From the NCBI GenBank assembly GCA_009731375.1, contig BJOX01000318.1:617121-668041 (forward strand): 50,921 nucleotides of DNA. The letters run 5' to 3'. Shown piece after piece: positions 42,252 to 50,921 of this stretch. A model generated the notes under the pieces. That model made no database searches. It was not told the DNA's origin and worked only from the letters and a program-made list of their open reading frames with translations. This DNA comes from Paulinella micropora (Eukaryota; Cercozoa; Imbricatea; Euglyphida). How positions within the stretch are numbered: the stretch's first letter is position 1; every line of letters begins with the position of its first letter. Both the position numbers and the translations under genes were made by a program.

Positions 42252-45200
42252 TCACTGCCTTCGTCGTCTGGCGCGGATTTCTTTGCCTGGTGGAGGACCA
42301 CCAACAAAAGTCAGATCGAACTTTGACTGTTCGAGAATGTCCCAGATCTTATTAGGGATTCCGCCCAACGATAATTCAAAAGGGACATCAAGCACTCCTC
42401 TTGGCAGTGTCTGAATGGTCCACGCAGTGTAATCCTTGTCTCTGGGAGTAATTGTATCATCCCATGTCTCGAGACTTTTTGCGTCTTTATATACTGGCAG
42501 ATAATGTCTTGCCTTTGGATCCTCAACCGGGTCCATACTTCTCCAGAACTGGAGTATCGGTTGTACTATCTTTGCGGCTGATGATATTTTGAGTGTCCGT
42601 GTGACACGCATCTGTCGTGGGACCGCCACGACCCGCATCAAGTATAAGTCTGAGAGAGTGTCATCAGCGACATGTTGTTCCGCTGGTCTCATCAGATAGA
42701 AAACATTTTTCACCCATGCGATGGTTGCTATCGCATCGCCTTCCTTCCATCGCTCATGGACAATCTCAACGTTGCCCGCGTTTGGGTCAGTGTCCGTCCC
42801 CTCCTCCTCCTGGTGGACGTCCTTTGATCTCATCGACCTCATCGCCTTCCTCGGTTGGTCGTTGATAAGATCATTCCGCGCTCTCCTTAGCTGCGCCTCT
42901 GTGATCTTCTCCTTCTTTCCGCTATGCTCTCGCGGAGACTTGGACTGAGTCCCCACCGCGCTTATGCGGTCAGTCTTCTCCTTGCTGTCCACCTCACTCT
43001 CCTCCTTCTCAGCTATCGGTGCCCGATAAGCATCGTCTTGGTCTATGCCAGCCTCCTTGTGGATGGGCGGCACCTCTTTGAAATCATCCTTCATCCGTTT
43101 TAACGCCTCCTCAACGGATTCATCTTCCAGTAAGAAGGGATCATACTTAATCAGCCTTCTTACATTCACAATTTGCACCTTCCCTCTACCCCTGATCTTG
43201 TAATTCAGATGTCCCGTGTGTTCCATAATCTGATAAGGTCCTTTCCAGTGAGTGAACAGCTTAGAGCTGACTCCCTTCGGGACTTGAGGATGGTACAATA
43301 GTACAATATCCCCGACCTGGAACTTGATCTGATCCAAGTGCGCTTGTCGCACCCCTTCAGCATCAGTCTTTCGGCGCTCCGCCTCTCTATGCGCCCTGAC
43401 TATTTGTTCCGCCTCCATCTTCACTCTAAGTCTCATCCCAAACAACTCATCCGCATCCGCCCAAGTGTCTTTTGGGTGAAGGAGCGAAGTCGGGATATCA
43501 GGCTCACGCCCATATACTAACTGATATGGCGAGATTGAGCTCTTCGAGCCTCCTAACGCCGTAGAGGGTAGACAGTTCATTGCAAACGCAAATGATGGTG
43601 CTGCCTCGACCCATGCTCTTTGATTCTCCTTCTTCGTGCAATACATCTTTAGCGAGGCTTTGAGGGGTCTGTGTACCCGCTCGATTTTCCCATTTGCTCG
43701 CGGGTTATAGGCAGTAACATATTGCCATTTCATCCCGTAATACTTAGATAGTTTGTCGATGACCTCGTTATTAAAGTCCGAGCCTCGATCAGAACATATC
43801 TTTCTTGGTACTCCGATCTGTGAGATGATCCTATCGATCAGCGCCTCGGCCGTCGTCTTGCCGGTAACGTCTTTGACAGGGATGATCCACACATAGTTGG
43901 TGGCTCTGTCAATAGCCGTAAGGAGGTATTTGTAACCATCCTTCGATTCTGGGAAAGGTCCCACATGATCAATGTGTATAAACTCAAACATCCCCGCATG
44001 AAGAGGAAATTCGCCAATCAGGCCGAAATTTGCCTTCAGTGGTGTTTTGTTTATCTTGCACGGGATGCATGCATCCACCGCCTGATCTATCTCCTCCTTC
44101 ATCTTCTTCCACCAGAATTGCCTCGCTACGAACATGTGAAGTCGTTGTCGACCCGGATGCGCCAAAAGTGGGCAATTGTGGGCTGCGACAAATATAAATC
44201 GTCTCAGACTCTCCGGTACCCAAAGGGTCCATTTGTCCGGCTGTGACGCGTAGCGACCGTGAAGGCCCTTGTACCACAGTAGACCATCTCTCCATCCCAT
44301 CTCCTTCATCTGATCTTTGATCGCTTTCGTCATCCGTAGCTCATCCGGGTTCTGATATAACTGTATCAGTTCTTTAAACTCCGGATCTTGAGCCTGTTGT
44401 TGCCTCCATGCGGTAGGCGAGGCTATATGGATAGTACCATCTTCTAGCCGTACCCCGATTCTTTCCGGGTCATCGTCTAGGTCACTTCTCCGCTCTTGAG
44501 GAGGCTCCGCATAAACTTCCTGCGTCTCCTCTTCCTCTCTTATGTTCGCCTTCGCATTCTCATATACCTCATAGGACCACTCAGCGTCCTCCTGGGTATG
44601 TAGCTCACAACATATCCCGTGATCCGGGCCTTGTGGACTGTACCGTAGACCTGTGCGGTCATATCGGACTCCACTCGCCATCTCCATCGCCTCAATGTGG
44701 CTGACCTCATACACCTTGTCAGTGGACAAGTCTTCCATCTCCACCGTGGACACCAACGCCGATACTTCTGAGTTAAACTCTAGCCTAGAGAGGCTATCAG
44801 CGACCACATTTCGCTTTCCCGGTAGATGGACCATTGTAAAATCGAAACAAGACAAGAACGCTTGCCACCGCGCCAGCCGTCCCGTCTGTTCATGATTCAT
44901 CAACCATAACAGGTTATGATGATCAGTTCTGACAGTAAATTGAGGTCCTCCCCACAAATACTCTCTGAGCCTCTTAAGGGCCCATACTACCGCCAACGCC
45001 TCTCTTTGCCTTGTGCAATAGTTTCTCTCCGCCGCACACAACTTCCTACTAATAAACATGATTGGGCGTAATTTCTTCTCCTCATCCTCTTGTTGTAATA
45101 CAGCCCCAATCGCAAACTTAGATGCGTCTGTATCGACTACGAATTGTTTCGTAAAGTCGGGCATCGTTAACACCAGTCCTCCGTCTTTCGGGTCTTTATA

Positions 45201-48032
45201 AATAAGATCTTTGAGCGCATGAAACGCTTGCAAAGCCTCGTCGCCCCACTTTTCAAAGTCTCCAAAATCTATCATTTTCTCCAACTTAGCCCGTGTTGCA
45301 CCCCAATCGGGTATAAACTGGCTATAGTATTGCGCCATCGCAAGGAATGAATGCAATTCAGTGTGGTTCTTTGGTATCGGTCGATTCATAATCTCCTCCC
45401 TCTTCTCTTTGGATATCGAGACTCGATTATGGGAGATCTCGTACCCTAAGTATGTCACACTCGTCTTGGCAAGTTGACACTTCTTTAGATTGCACTTCAG
45501 GCCAAAAGCTCCGATGCGCCTGAATATATCGGACAAATGATCGATATGCTCCTCCATTGTGTTAGAGTATACGATAATGTCATCGATATAGCAAAATGCA
45601 TATTCTCCCGCCTTCTGTCCCCGCCTTCTCATAAAGCCTCCGTCAGACAAATCATCGTACTGACTGCTCAACATCTTCTGCATCGCCTTCTGGAAAAGTC
45701 CTGGGGCTTGCTTGAGGCCCATCGGAAGCACTTTCCATTGGTATATTTCCATACCCACCACAAACGCCGTCAGCCATCTGGACTTTTCCTCCAGTGGTAT
45801 CTGCCAGAAGCCATTCTTAAGGTCAATGACCGAATAGAATTTTGCATTCCGCAGTACTCTCCTTCCTTCTTCTAATGTCGGGAGAGGATTTCTCTCTTCC
45901 TCCAGCACCTTGTTAACACGAGCATAGTTAACTGTCAGGCGCCATTCTCCTCCTGGCTTCGGCACTATTCTCGGTTGTGAGACTATTGGAGATGTTGATC
46001 TCTCAATAAAGTCCTCATTGAGCAGCTGTCTTGCTAGCTCCTCCGCTATCTTCGCCTCATGTATACTCAAATTCGCCCTTCGTGGTGCCGGTGACGGCTC
46101 CGCACCCGGTATTTTGTAAATAACCGCAGTGAAATCTTCAGGCTTGACACCACCTGCATGTGGAGGGTCAAAAATTTCCTTGTTCGCCTCTAATTTGGCT
46201 TTTAAAAGCTCCTTCTCCTTCTCCGTGCCTACTCCTTCTTCCAATATTTTCCGCGCCGCCTCTTGAAAATCTTCATCAGACATCTGCTTATGCTGCTTGA
46301 GGGGTTCTCTGTCCTCCTCCAAGCCTAAGTCCTCTTCCGAGACATCATCTAGGCCCGTCTTTTCATACGTGACCGTGTCCGGCTCATCATCTTTACCGAG
46401 CTCCACCAGCATGTCAATGAGTCTCGCGTATTGCAAAGGAGCTTTACGGGTGTAAAAACCATCAAAGCATGTGAATGCTTGCGGTATCAATTTCAACTTG
46501 TCGAGGTCTCTGAGCTTCCGCTTGTATGCACTGCTCTGCTCACGAGTTCCCATACGACAAGCCACCACTAGCTGTTGCTTGCGAGAGGGTACCGGTATAG
46601 GATGATCAATAAGCCGGTCCCTTATTTCCTGCGCCCATATCGCCTTCTCATTATATGGCAGGATAATAGTATACGGCTTATTATTTTCGAATAAAGTCCG
46701 TAAGCATTTCTTCACTTCAGACAGTGAACGCGGCCACGTGGGCTCGTCACCCCAGAAATCAGTAATAAAACTTTTAATAGTTTCTGGTGGAGTATCCGGG
46801 ATTCGCCCCGTTCTCCTTGGTACAAACGCCTCCCTTTTTTCTTCTCCTACTTTCGCATGGAAACAGTATCCGTTAGTAATATGGACATCTGTTCCTACTC
46901 CTTCCGCGAATCTCGCCAACGACGGGCTTCTTTGTGCGACACATATAATCTCCTCCTTTCGCTTCTCGATTAAGTCATCAATAGACTTTTTGTCCCAATG
47001 GCATGTCGGAACTGTGACAGTGCACACTTGGGATTCCCAATTGTCGGTCCAGGACAGTTCATCCGGTCTTACGACATGGGGGTGAACGTACACCTCAAGT
47101 GCCTCATGTGCGATGGCCATCTTTTTGTGATCCGTCGCTAGACTCAGCTCATAAGCCTCATAAGAGTCAGTAGCGTTGAAGGGATCAATATCGTTCTCTT
47201 CTCCTCTTTTTACTCCATATATCACTCGCCGTGCGGCGCAATCAATCACAGCCCCCATCGTAGCCAATTGGTCATACGATAGTAATATTGACCCGTGGTA
47301 ACCGGGGACGACATAGAGGTCCATACGGTATACTCGTGCGGATTTCAATTTAAAGGTCAGTGTGATGATTCCCGTGATATCCGTCCGGCTGCTCACTCCT
47401 TTGAGAGTGCCCGTTGACTTTTTCATATTTCCGTCCACCCAGTCCCGGTATCGATTAAAAAACTTCCTGCCGACAATATTAATATTCGCCATCGTATCAT
47501 TACCAACTTTTAATATTGTCTTCAATGTTTCACAATAAAGTTCCGTATAACACAGAGCATCGGGCCTGTGTATATTGGCTGCGAGAACAAGAACTTTACG
47601 TTCCAAATTTTGGAGTCTTGTCTCTAAGTTTTTCAACTCCTCCTTCTTCTCCTCCTGCTTCACCTCATTAACATTTTTATTATTCTGCGGTACTGGTGCG
47701 TTTACTATTTGAGCGACATTGTCTTGTGGTACTTGAGTACACACATTGTCTTTTTGCTCGCCACCCGCCGCGACCGTAGACATTGAGTCTGTTCGTGGTT
47801 GTTTGCTTGGCCGAGGCGATACGTCTGCCATTGGCCTCCTCGCCTCCATCGCAAGTCTCGCCTTCCTATTTGCATCAGTTATCATTGGTAACCGTGCTGT
47901 ATGAACGGGTATGAGACTACCTTGGGGCTGCAGTCTCTGTGTACCCACATCTTTGTTTTCACATAGAGGAAGCGTTGGCCCAGTCTGCACAACAGCATTA
48001 GAAAGCACTGTGACTTTAGGGTTAAACTTCAC
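42252..48032 (-). CDS. pol: Ty3/gypsy-type pol polyprotein
   Basis: The in-frame region runs about 1937 codons from the gag stop; the given start is a GTG, not a true initiator. Order: an aspartic-protease-like region at about 165-280 (VVPGYHGSILLSYDQLATMG), reverse transcriptase at about 690-880 (first Asp in FYSVIDLKNGFWQI, YIDD at about 814), RNase H at about 965-1060 (DTDASKFAIGAVL, RTDHHNL), integrase with an HHCC finger at about 1280-1320 (AHPG..CIPC) and D,D35E (HIDHVGP, CSDRG, GKIERVH), then GPY/F at about 1590. RNase H before integrase marks gypsy order. About 300 extra C-terminal residues are unrecognised. No internal stops, so the copy may be recent. The protease DTG is not clear (best candidate NDTMANI). 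Confidence 0.95.
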   Translation of the reverse strand: MKFNPKVTVLSNAVVQTGPTLPLCENKDVGTQRLQPQGSLIPVHTARLPMITDANRKARLAMEARRPMADVSPRPSKQPRTDSMSTVAAGGEQKDNVCTQVPQDNVAQIVNAPVPQNNKNVNEVKQEEKKEELKNLETRLQNLERKVLVLAANIHRPDALCYTELYCETLKTILKVGNDTMANINIVGRKFFNRYRDWVDGNMKKSTGTLKGVSSRTDITGIITLTFKLKSARVYRMDLYVVPGYHGSILLSYDQLATMGAVIDCAARRVIYGVKRGEENDIDPFNATDSYEAYELSLATDHKKMAIAHEALEVYVHPHVVRPDELSWTDNWESQVCTVTVPTCHWDKKSIDDLIEKRKEEIICVAQRSPSLARFAEGVGTDVHITNGYCFHAKVGEEKREAFVPRRTGRIPDTPPETIKSFITDFWGDEPTWPRSLSEVKKCLRTLFENNKPYTIILPYNEKAIWAQEIRDRLIDHPIPVPSRKQQLVVACRMGTREQSSAYKRKLRDLDKLKLIPQAFTCFDGFYTRKAPLQYARLIDMLVELGKDDEPDTVTYEKTGLDDVSEEDLGLEEDREPLKQHKQMSDEDFQEAARKILEEGVGTEKEKELLKAKLEANKEIFDPPHAGGVKPEDFTAVIYKIPGAEPSPAPRRANLSIHEAKIAEELARQLLNEDFIERSTSPIVSQPRIVPKPGGEWRLTVNYARVNKVLEEERNPLPTLEEGRRVLRNAKFYSVIDLKNGFWQIPLEEKSRWLTAFVVGMEIYQWKVLPMGLKQAPGLFQKAMQKMLSSQYDDLSDGGFMRRRGQKAGEYAFCYIDDIIVYSNTMEEHIDHLSDIFRRIGAFGLKCNLKKCQLAKTSVTYLGYEISHNRVSISKEKREEIMNRPIPKNHTELHSFLAMAQYYSQFIPDWGATRAKLEKMIDFGDFEKWGDEALQAFHALKDLIYKDPKDGGLVLTMPDFTKQFVVDTDASKFAIGAVLQQEDEEKKLRPIMFISRKLCAAERNYCTRQREALAVVWALKRLREYLWGGPQFTVRTDHHNLLWLMNHEQTGRLARWQAFLSCFDFTMVHLPGKRNVVADSLSRLEFNSEVSALVSTVEMEDLSTDKVYEVSHIEAMEMASGVRYDRTGLRYSPQGPDHGICCELHTQEDAEWSYEVYENAKANIREEEETQEVYAEPPQERRSDLDDDPERIGVRLEDGTIHIASPTAWRQQQAQDPEFKELIQLYQNPDELRMTKAIKDQMKEMGWRDGLLWYKGLHGRYASQPDKWTLWVPESLRRFIFVAAHNCPLLAHPGRQRLHMFVARQFWWKKMKEEIDQAVDACIPCKINKTPLKANFGLIGEFPLHAGMFEFIHIDHVGPFPESKDGYKYLLTAIDRATNYVWIIPVKDVTGKTTAEALIDRIISQIGVPRKICSDRGSDFNNEVIDKLSKYYGMKWQYVTAYNPRANGKIERVHRPLKASLKMYCTKKENQRAWVEAAPSFAFAMNCLPSTALGGSKSSISPYQLVYGREPDIPTSLLHPKDTWADADELFGMRLRVKMEAEQIVRAHREAERRKTDAEGVRQAHLDQIKFQVGDIVLLYHPQVPKGVSSKLFTHWKGPYQIMEHTGHLNYKIRGRGKVQIVNVRRLIKYDPFLLEDESVEEALKRMKDDFKEVPPIHKEAGIDQDDAYRAPIAEKEESEVDSKEKTDRISAVGTQSKSPREHSGKKEKITEAQLRRARNDLINDQPRKAMRSMRSKDVHQEEEGTDTDPNAGNVEIVHERWKEGDAIATIAWVKNVFYLMRPAEQHVADDTLSDLYLMRVVAVPRQMRVTRTLKISSAAKIVQPILQFWRSMDPVEDPKARHYLPVYKDAKSLETWDDTITPRDKDYTAWTIQTLPRGVLDVPFELSLGGIPNKIWDILEQSKFDLTFVGGPPPGKEIRARRRRQ

Positions 48033-48065
48033 AGTCTTCTCCTTCCTCTCTTCTTCCCCCTCCAG

Positions 48066-48068
48066 TCA
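48066..48068 (-). promoter_or_regulatory. In-frame UGA between gag and pol, probable readthrough site
   Basis: The minus strand reads GAA TGA CTG GAG GGG GAA, and the frame stays open into pol with no ATG near the junction. UGA followed by CU is a known leaky context, and readthrough is used by some retroelements between gag and pol. The sequence downstream is purine-rich. Confidence 0.7.
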
Positions 48069-50762
48069 TTCCACCACCTCGAAACGATTACCTTGAGTAG
48101 TGTCCGGGTAGGATGACGTATCGGTCTCCGAGGCAGTGTTGTAGGCCTGAGCTCGACCGAAATTTGGGTTGGAGCTTGCCCACGAGCCTCCTCCTCCTCT
48201 GGGTGGGGGGGCTGGAGCTCGAACAGCTCTCCCTCCATAAGGGGTATATCCCCGACCTCCTCCTCTTCCTCTCTGAGGGGTTCCCTGCCACCTCGAGGCT
48301 CCTCTCCATGTTCCTCGTCCTCGTCCTCCTCCTCCTCCTCCTCCTCCTCCTCCTGCTCCTGCTCCTCCTTCTCGTCCTCTTTGAGAGGCCTTTAAGTTCT
48401 TTTGTCTCTCCCTTTCCTCCTTCTTCTCCTTCATCCTCTTCATGTAGGTAATGATTGCCTCTCGTAACTCCTCATCATCACACATATTGGCATACCAACC
48501 TTCGTTCACAGCGGCAATCTGAAGCATATTGAAAAGGCCCGGTTCCTTGCCTTCCGTCCTGCTCAGAAAATTTGCCCTTGCTGTTGGGTTCTGCCTATCA
48601 TGATTGAAAGAGCAGTCTCTGTTCTCCATCTGTGCCTTACACTGCAAGCCCGCGAACCACCTCCAACATGCGGTCTTCAGGTCTGGCTCTCTCTGTCTCT
48701 TCCAACCGGCAACTCTGTTTGTGTACGTGGCTTGTGCGCCAACAGGTACACCGCCTGCCTGTGCCGTATGTGCCTCCGTGAGCGAGTCCATGTTTGAGCA
48801 TGCACTCATCACTTCTTGAAACAGTGCTGACGGAGCAACGCTTTGAACCGTATTTTCGAACACGTGTGTCTCGAGGAAGTTCTTGGACTTCACTGAGCTA
48901 AACGTCGAGCATTGTTGTATGAGCTGAGTAAGCTTACTCGGGTTAACTGTGTGTAACGCCGAAAAGAAATAGAGGATGATCGACTTGCGGCCATAGAATA
49001 GCCCATAGGAGGAAACTACCTCCGTAAGGGTCGCCGCCAAGCCAACAGCACTCCTCAAACTCATCGCCACTGTCTCAAAGATTTCAAATCCTATGAGAGT
49101 ACCAGTGCAGAGATGCTGGTATCCATGAGATTGAAAATATGAAATGAGTGTGGCCACCGCCAGTTCACACTGAGCGTCTAGGCCTGTTGCATTGTTTCTC
49201 TTAATCTCCTCCTTCTTTCTCAAAAACTTGTACTGTGTCAGATCAAATCCCTCCGAGACTAGAGATTGGTCAAAAACAGTAACAAGGGCCTCGTATTCCT
49301 GCGTTTCGTCGCAAGGAAAAGCCTTCATGCAGGCATTGATCTCTTTGAGCTTGCTCAAAAGCGAAGCATCAGAGTCTTTGTCTGAGCTCGTCTTGGCATA
49401 TAGCATGAGACTTGCCACTCCTCCTTTCTTCCCCTTGAAGGCATTTATGATGTTCTGTCTGTCCTTCTTCTCCGTGTTTGTGACCACCACCGTAGTTGAG
49501 CCCGAGGGTGCAGGGGCTGGTGGGGCAGGAGCTGGTGGGGTCAAATATGTCGGAGGGTGTGTCTTTGCACCACTCACTTTTGCTTTCATTCTTTCCAGTC
49601 TCATCGTCTTCTCGAACTCCTCATTCTCTTTCGCCTTCTTCTTCTCAGATATCACCAGCTTTTGAGCATGAGTGATAAAGGCCACCAATTCAGAAGCAGA
49701 TCTGAGAAAATTATATTTCTCCACATATTGGTCAACACCTGCTTTGTTGGCGACCGGTGGTGCGTTACTAAGTGATTTAAGGACAGAGTGATCCTTGGTA
49801 GGAATCCATCTCTTCCATGCCTCCTTGTGCAGTAACGCACCCATCAACAGTCTGATCTTGGTCAGAACTCTGTCGGTCTTCTCTAACTCATCAATCACAG
49901 GATGAGTTTCTCCTGCTGCCTTAATGCTTTTTTCCATCTCTGCCTTCCCCTCCTCCAAGGCCTTTATTTCCATTGTAAAAAAATGAAATATGCCACTCGA
50001 GTTTTTCGAACCCAGATTGGTCTTCATTTTTGTTACATCGACTGCCTCCTGACCAGTCGCGAGGAATCTGGCCGTTGCTCTTGGGTTTGTGTACTGGAGG
50101 TAACCCTCACATCGTGGGCCGTATGTACGTTCCCAAATCAGGGTTTGAGTGTACACCCCAAAGATAGCATCGAGTAATTCAAGGTGGGTGTGTGTGTCCC
50201 CAAACTTGATATGCTGTATCTTCTTTCTCTCTTCTGGATCAGAGACCAGTTTGCCGAGGAGCTGTGCTGTGTTTGATAATAGGATATAGACATCCTTTTT
50301 AGCACGACTTTTCTCTCTTCTTTGATCCTGAGGGATCCACACATAGGTATCCTTCTCTACCCCCATCTTGTTATCAAACTCTTCTTTAGTGAGGTCATAG
50401 TGGTCTTGCACCCACTGTTGTTCCTCCACTGTGATCTCCTCTCCATCACTATGAATCAAGTCGATCATTTTTCGTCCTCCTCCTCCCGTGTAGGCAGGTG
50501 GTAAGGGATTACCATATGCTCCTCCTCCTCCCGTCTCTTCTTGTTCAAATCCTCCTTCATCTTCGTCTCCTCCATATCTTCCTTCATCATCCCAGCCCTC
50601 TTCTACTCCTCCTCCTACTCCTTCATCTCCTCCTCCTCCTTCATTCAATCCTCCTCCTCCTCCTTCATTCAATCCTCTTCCTCTTCCTCCTCCTCCTTCT
50701 TCTTCTTTTCTTCTTTGTTCTGCCTCCGAGAATTCACTCACTTCGGCGGTCTCTGTCGACAT
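48066..50762 (-). CDS. gag: Gypsy-like element gag protein with CCCH finger and RGG tail
   Basis: 898 residues from ATG (MSTETAEVSEF). An N-terminal acidic and Gly-rich low-complexity region (about 1-95) precedes a mostly helical middle (about 110-680) that should form the capsid but shows no motif I recognise. At about 697-720 is C-x8-C-x8-C-x3-H (CWRWFAGLQC..C..NH), a CCCH-type finger instead of the retroviral CCHC knuckle. The C-terminus is a lysine/glutamate helix, then a Gly/Arg RGG region (about 795-870). Identity as gag rests on its position directly upstream of pol in the same frame. It ends in TGA followed in frame by pol. Confidence 0.85.
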   Translation of the reverse strand: MSTETAEVSEFSEAEQRRKEEEGGGGRGRGLNEGGGGGLNEGGGGDEGVGGGVEEGWDDEGRYGGDEDEGGFEQEETGGGGAYGNPLPPAYTGGGGRKMIDLIHSDGEEITVEEQQWVQDHYDLTKEEFDNKMGVEKDTYVWIPQDQRREKSRAKKDVYILLSNTAQLLGKLVSDPEERKKIQHIKFGDTHTHLELLDAIFGVYTQTLIWERTYGPRCEGYLQYTNPRATARFLATGQEAVDVTKMKTNLGSKNSSGIFHFFTMEIKALEEGKAEMEKSIKAAGETHPVIDELEKTDRVLTKIRLLMGALLHKEAWKRWIPTKDHSVLKSLSNAPPVANKAGVDQYVEKYNFLRSASELVAFITHAQKLVISEKKKAKENEEFEKTMRLERMKAKVSGAKTHPPTYLTPPAPAPPAPAPSGSTTVVVTNTEKKDRQNIINAFKGKKGGVASLMLYAKTSSDKDSDASLLSKLKEINACMKAFPCDETQEYEALVTVFDQSLVSEGFDLTQYKFLRKKEEIKRNNATGLDAQCELAVATLISYFQSHGYQHLCTGTLIGFEIFETVAMSLRSAVGLAATLTEVVSSYGLFYGRKSIILYFFSALHTVNPSKLTQLIQQCSTFSSVKSKNFLETHVFENTVQSVAPSALFQEVMSACSNMDSLTEAHTAQAGGVPVGAQATYTNRVAGWKRQREPDLKTACWRWFAGLQCKAQMENRDCSFNHDRQNPTARANFLSRTEGKEPGLFNMLQIAAVNEGWYANMCDDEELREAIITYMKRMKEKKEERERQKNLKASQRGREGGAGAGGGGGGGGGGRGRGTWRGASRWQGTPQRGRGGGRGYTPYGGRAVRAPAPPPRGGGGSWASSNPNFGRAQAYNTASETDTSSYPDTTQGNRFEVVE

Positions 50763-50921
50763 GATGTCGTAGTAGTGATCAACAGGAGGACAGTGTCAGC
50801 TCCTATGTTTGGTTTTTGTTCGTTTGTGTTCTGTTCCTCCTTCAGTCGATTGACTAGTGAAGAGAGAAACTAATAGAGAGGGTAGGATAAGATTCCCTGT
50901 CCTCTATGAAACACTGTTTGT
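50763..50921 (-). other. 5' leader of the gypsy-like element (partial)
   Basis: 159 bp upstream of gag up to the window edge. The primer-binding site and 5' LTR are not visible and presumably lie beyond it. Confidence 0.5.

Noticed and set aside
47911-48451. Plus-strand ORFs opposite gag and pol
   Set aside because: Antisense shadows of the coding frame, short and low in complexity.

Overview
This is a eukaryotic window. It holds two host genes with spliceosomal introns, one Ty3/gypsy-type retroelement, and a very large amount of tetranucleotide and other simple-sequence DNA (GATA, CATA, CCTA, CT, TAG, CAA). The organism cannot be fixed from sequence alone. A microbial eukaryote with a standard nuclear code and a repeat-swollen genome fits best. 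A chromerid or other alveolate alga is my weak guess, from general impression only. Several N gaps (993-1401, 3653-3677, 6303-7185, 9756-10556, 11489-11498, 12723-12732, 22314-22386, 33518-33527, 41681-41699) sit at homopolymers or repeats.

The first 34 kb looks like microsatellite wasteland, but it hides one plus-strand gene for a hexameric-type glutamate dehydrogenase (GDH). I read 25 micro-exons of 28-90 bp (2617-34138), plus a weaker candidate upstream exon (1421-1472). Together they give about 450-470 residues in one continuous frame, with compatible intron phases at every junction and a terminal stop at 34138. Coding sequence is only about 4% of the span. The introns consist of simple repeats, short interspersed repeats, minisatellites and, unusually, partial tandem copies of the neighbouring exons (called 'exon echoes' here). 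Some echoes keep splice sites and frame. Near the glutamate-binding site two normally conserved residues differ (Lys to Gln, Ser to Gly).

Other repeats inside the GDH introns include a GC-rich double-hairpin element. It occurs four times and always lies right at an intron end, forward after donors and inverted before acceptors. There is also a family with terminal inverted repeats, two compound interspersed repeats (R1 and R2) within GATA arrays, a 180 bp minisatellite carrying a 16 bp palindrome, and a near-identical 0.7 kb duplication (about 9043-9755 and 11972-12684).

From 34.1 to 37.7 kb there is only CAA/CAG repeat, a 280 bp terminal-inverted-repeat element, unique AT-rich DNA and CCTA arrays. 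A three-exon short-chain dehydrogenase/reductase gene with a predicted signal peptide follows (37754-40260, plus strand). From 42.25 kb to the right edge lies a minus-strand gypsy-like element. Its gag (with a CCCH-type zinc finger and an RGG-rich tail) and pol (RT, RNase H, integrase, GPY/F) are in the same frame, separated by a single UGA. Pol has no AUG of its own at the junction, so stop-codon readthrough is the likely expression mode. LTRs could not be delimited inside the window.
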